In this document: in pieces, positions 61,355-64,000 of the stretch
Layout of the letters: the number at the start of each line of letters is the position of its first letter
Numbering within the stretch: position 1 is the first letter of the stretch
DNA from: Echeneis naucrates
Taxonomy: Eukaryota > Chordata > Actinopteri > Carangiformes > Echeneidae
DNA: 64,000 nt
Direction: 5' to 3'
Assembly (NCBI RefSeq): GCF_900963305.1
Contig: NW_021780168.1
Coordinates: 622,501 to 686,500 of the forward strand
Notes under the pieces: generated by a model
Databases searched by the model: none
What the model saw: the letters and a program-made list of their open reading frames with translations, nothing else
What the model was told of the DNA's origin: nothing
Program-made: the position numbers and the translations under genes

Positions 61355-61595
61355 CTGCCATCTGATTTAGTGTGAGAGGGATTGAGAATAACCTTCACCT
61401 ATATAACATGTGAATAACATGCACCCACCACCCAAAACAGAGAGGAGGCTTCATCAGATGGTTTTTCTTTTCCTCTTCTGCAGTAGCTCAGAGTCTCTGT
61501 GGTAAGGTAAAGGTCCAAAGAGGATGTAGATCAGTGGTAGACGTTCATCAGAATGACAGGACATGCTCGTGGTAGGTCCTTTGTTGTAAAGTAAA

Positions 61596-61660
61596 TTCCC
61601 AAGTCGAACCCAGGCTGCCTGGGTGAAAACCAGGAATCCTGACCACTAGACCATATGGGA
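61596..61660 (-). pseudogene. tRNA-Glu(TTC) pseudogene
   Basis: Seven bases of the acceptor/T-stem junction are deleted. The anticodon arm is intact. It touches the Leu piece at 61661. Confidence 0.7.
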
Positions 61661-61724
61661 CTCCAAGGCACTGGATTGAGGCTCCAGTCTCTGGGTGGCG
61701 TGGGTTTGAATCCCACCACTGCCA
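61661..61724 (+). pseudogene. tRNA-Leu 3' portion, GAG anticodon
   Basis: Begins at 'ctccaaggc' directly at the end of the Glu relic. Loop TTGAGGC gives GAG, and the T arm and 3' end ACTGCCA are good. Confidence 0.65.
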
Positions 61725-61740
61725 GTTACCCCAGCTGTGC

Positions 61741-61769
61741 GGTACGCTCGCCCACTGAGCTACATCCCC
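61741..61769 (-). pseudogene. tRNA-Ala 5' fragment
   Basis: Minus-strand GGGGATGTAGCTCAGTGGGC, cut in the anticodon arm. The third tRNA relic within 175 bases. Confidence 0.6.
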
Positions 61770-61947
61770 TGGATGGTTCAGTAGCTTTAGCAGCTTTAGC
61801 TAACCAGACAGCTTCTGAGCTCCTGTAGCAGCTAAAACAGCGATCTGTCTGATGAAACCTTCTGGATGAGATGAGCCCATTAATAATGCTGCCTGTCCTC
61901 ACTAGCTCCTCCTCTGTGGTGACCCCCAAACAGGACACAACCTCAGT

Positions 61948-62489
61948 ATCATGACAAGTCATGCTGCTGAACAATTAATGCTACAAGGATTCATTTCAGC
62001 TTCACTTTAACAGATTGGATTCATACATTTATGTGACACACAGTCAGGTCATGTCCTCTTTCTGTAGATCAAAGCGTTAAGTTCAAACACAGCAAAACAT
62101 AGTGAATGATAAAAATGAAGATTTGAAGAAGGAATTAAAATAGAAGTGATGAACTGTGGATGGCAGCCTGCTGTTGATGCGACCTGTCAGTGTTTCAAGG
62201 TAAACATACATTATGCAGACCTGACCACTGTTGTATCTGTTAGATCTTCAGTCATTCAGCCATTAATGCTGGATGTTCTGTCCAAAAGTCTCCAAAGTCC
62301 CACAGTGAAGGCTTCAAATTCACATCTCTCACAGTGTTATCATGACAAGAGAAACAATATTTGGACAGACTAAGGTGAGCTGAACACAGACGAGGAAGGG
62401 ATTCCAACCCACGTGTAGAGAGCACAATGTCCAGCAGTCCATCACCTTAACCACTCGGCCACCTCATCATGTTTGTTGTCAAAAAGATG
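61948..62489 (-). repeat. inverted duplication, arm 2
   Basis: The reverse complement of 20868-21442, at a distance of about 41 kb. Confidence 0.85.
62388..62468 (-). pseudogene. tRNA-Ser(GCT) pseudogene
   Basis: Shares the broken anticodon stem (CTGCTGG loop) and TTGGAAT T loop of 20889-20970, so both come from one already mutated copy. Confidence 0.75.
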
Positions 62490-62683
62490 TGGTCTGAACG
62501 TTAGACTGATCAGTGGTTCTGCCTTCAGTGGCCTTTTACACAGGAAGTGCTTATCTTGTGCAACACTCTGATCTCTCAAATATCCACTCAGCTTGGAGTG
62601 ATTTATCCTGTGTAGTCATCCTACCAAATTACTGACTGAACACAAATGTACATGTGATGACAAAAAAACAGCCATTGGGAAGA

Positions 62684-62740
62684 AGCTGCATCCTGGATCC
62701 TCAGAATAAAAGTCTGATGCTCTTAAATAAGCTCTGGCTT
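62684..62740 (-). pseudogene. tRNA-Lys(TTT) remnant
   Basis: The anticodon arm with TTT and the flank of 21623 are visible. The D arm and T arm are degraded. Confidence 0.5.
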
Positions 62741-62771
62741 CATTTTCCAAGCCGCTGGAAGTCTCAGTACC

Positions 62772-62820
62772 TTTTAACCACCACACCCACTTTGACAGAA
62801 AGTGGGTGTGGTGGTTAAAA
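62772..62820. repeat. perfect 22-bp hairpin
   Basis: Arms 62772-62793 and 62799-62820 are exact inverted repeats around the 5-base loop 'gacag'. Not part of a tRNA. Confidence 0.9.
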
Positions 62821-63169
62821 AGTAAAGTAAAGTCTGTCATATCTATAATTTTGATCATTGTGAACTACAGTTGATGAAAACCCAACAGTAGTTTATTTCT
62901 ACAACATCTGACTTTAGCAACAAGGAACTGCTTGGATTTTAACACAGGTTGCTTTAACCAGCCAACATATACAACCTTTATCTGCATTGAAATCATTCAG
63001 CCTGTTACCGGCTCAAATCCACAGCACTCTACTCAGCTGTTTTTGCTGGATAGTATCTGGTTTGGTTTCACCTCTTCCACAAAACTTAAGGATGCTGCAA
63101 AGGGAGACATGAAGACTGTGACAGTTAACTGACTGGTCAGAGAGAGTGCAGTGTCTTTTTAACACACAA

Positions 63170-63450
63170 ACAAAGAAAGGCATACTTGTGGATTATATCA
63201 GGATCGGACCTTTTCCTGTTCCATCAGTAACCATCAAAGGAGATGCTGATTCCGTGATGTCACAAAGGTTCTAATGACATCAAAGAGATCAAAGACTCCT
63301 CCCATTTTTTTGTCATGACCTCCACAGTAGAGTTCACTCTGTCAATGAAGCTAAAAGACAATCATGGTCCTGCCAGATACCTTTGAGTTCTGCCGACAGA
63401 AGCAACAACAGAAGTGAAACTATTTGGACTGAACTGGATTTGAAACCTTC
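63170..63450 (+). repeat. dispersed hairpin repeat, copy
   Basis: Same unit as 13571-13850 and 48250-48488. Here two arm bases differ, so the hairpin is imperfect. Confidence 0.7.
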
Positions 63451-63495
63451 ACTGTCGGTGGTGAACATCCAGCACGAATTTAGACATCCGTACAG

Positions 63496-63581
63496 TGGTA
63501 GTGTGGCCGCGCGGTCCAAGGTGCTGGACTAAGGCTCTCTGAGTCTCTTTGGAGGCATGGGGTCGAATCCCATCACAGCCA
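63496..63581 (+). pseudogene. tRNA-Leu(AAG) pseudogene
   Basis: 86 bases. Good 5' end and 3' end, anticodon AAG, but about four extra bases after the loop break the anticodon stem and variable arm. T loop GTCGAAT. Confidence 0.65.
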
Positions 63582-63708
63582 GTTTGTTTCTTGTCAATGA
63601 AAACTAATCAGCTAATTTGGGCACTTTTTGTCTCCCTGTGAACAAAGTGTCCAATTCTCAGATATCTTGGCTGGAAAATGCTGAGTAATGCTGGCATGGG
63701 TGTGCGTG

Positions 63709-63790
63709 GTTCTTGTGGCTGAGTGGTTAAGGCGATGGCCTTGCAATCCTTTGGGGATTCCCCGCGCAGGTTCAAATCCTGCCAACAATG
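63709..63790 (+). pseudogene. tRNA-Ser body with TGC anticodon
   Basis: 82 bases. Acceptor GTTCTTG against CAACAAT with one mismatch, Ser-type long variable arm, T loop TTCAAAT. The anticodon loop is CTTGCAA, so TGA has become TGC (Ala), and the anticodon stem has two mismatches. Otherwise very well kept. Confidence 0.65.
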
Positions 63791-64000
63791 GTTTGTTGTT
63801 GTCACAACACGTTCTGGTTTCATGCTTCTTCTTTTTGCTGCCACAGTCCTGGTCATATTGGATGGACTGTTGGAGTTCCTGCCTTCACTCCTGACGTCCA
63901 GCACAAGAATCATGCTACATGTTAGGACAAATTACACTTCCTGTCTGAGTACCCAAAGAACAACTCCAATCTCCTCCTTAAAGTTGCATCCTCATTCTGA

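Noticed and set aside
1-64000. CRISPR array, bacterial operon or prophage
   Set aside because: No regularly spaced short repeats, no ribosome-binding sites, and clear eukaryotic introns and repeats.
1-64000. 5S rRNA and spliceosomal snRNA genes, expected in a chromosome-4q-like region
   Set aside because: I looked for their conserved cores and did not find any in this window.

Overview
The window looks like teleost fish DNA. The evidence is tRNAs with vertebrate bodies, including an intron-bearing tRNA-Tyr and an intron-bearing tRNA-Leu. There is also an Alu-domain 7SL RNA copy, fish-type C2H2 zinc-finger exons, 174-bp leucine-rich-repeat exons of the fish NLR (NLRC3-like) kind, and fish LINE, hAT and Harbinger remnants. 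I cannot name the species. No large conventional gene lies inside the window.

The dominant feature is a decayed, repeatedly duplicated tRNA cluster of mixed isotypes, spread over about 0-38 kb and 45-64 kb on both strands. I recognise about 90 tRNA-derived segments. Roughly 15 fold as near-complete tRNAs: Glu-TTC, Leu-AAG, Glu-CTC, Lys-TTT, initiator Met, Thr-CGT, Pro-AGG, Phe-GAA, Glu-TTC again, Asn, Ile-AAT, Ser-TGA, Gly-TCC, Ala-AGC and a second Phe. The rest are full-length but mutated copies, 5' or 3' halves, arm-deleted copies, or fusions. The flanks of these tRNAs are shared too, so the units spread as segments of 0.3-1.3 kb, in direct and inverted orientation, rather than as bare tRNAs.

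Layout. 0-4 kb: tRNA relics and dispersed repeats. 4.1-5.5 kb: a minus-strand zinc-finger pseudogene next to a GC-box region. 6-9 kb: tRNA relics plus an intact Glu-TTC. 9.3-13.6 kb: an unclassified array of roughly 0.9-kb units. 13.6-29 kb: dense tRNA cluster, a 7SL copy, a perfect 29-bp hairpin and a double hairpin. 29.0-29.7 kb: an inverted copy of the array unit. 29.9-31.5 kb: the only convincing intact protein gene, a two-exon C2H2 zinc-finger gene with 8 fingers. 32-38 kb: more tRNAs and a repeat carrying a twice-used 65-bp block. 39-45 kb: largely tRNA-free, with a LINE fragment, an interstitial telomere tract and two NLR-type LRR exons. 45-48.5 kb: tRNAs. 48.9-51.2 kb: a Ser/Arg-rich ORF and broken pieces resembling the N-terminal part of a virus-type B-family DNA polymerase. 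51.3-54.7 kb: transposon remnants. 54.2-64 kb: tRNA cluster again.

The mix of zinc-finger genes, NLR exons, tRNA arrays and small-RNA copies is like the repeat-rich long arm of zebrafish chromosome 4. That comparison is from general knowledge and is an inference here. Functionally the intact tRNAs would be RNA polymerase III genes with internal A and B boxes, and the zinc-finger protein a putative nuclear DNA-binding factor. Nothing suggests an operon-like pathway. Most open reading frames of 60-120 codons overlap tRNA relics or repeats and were not called.
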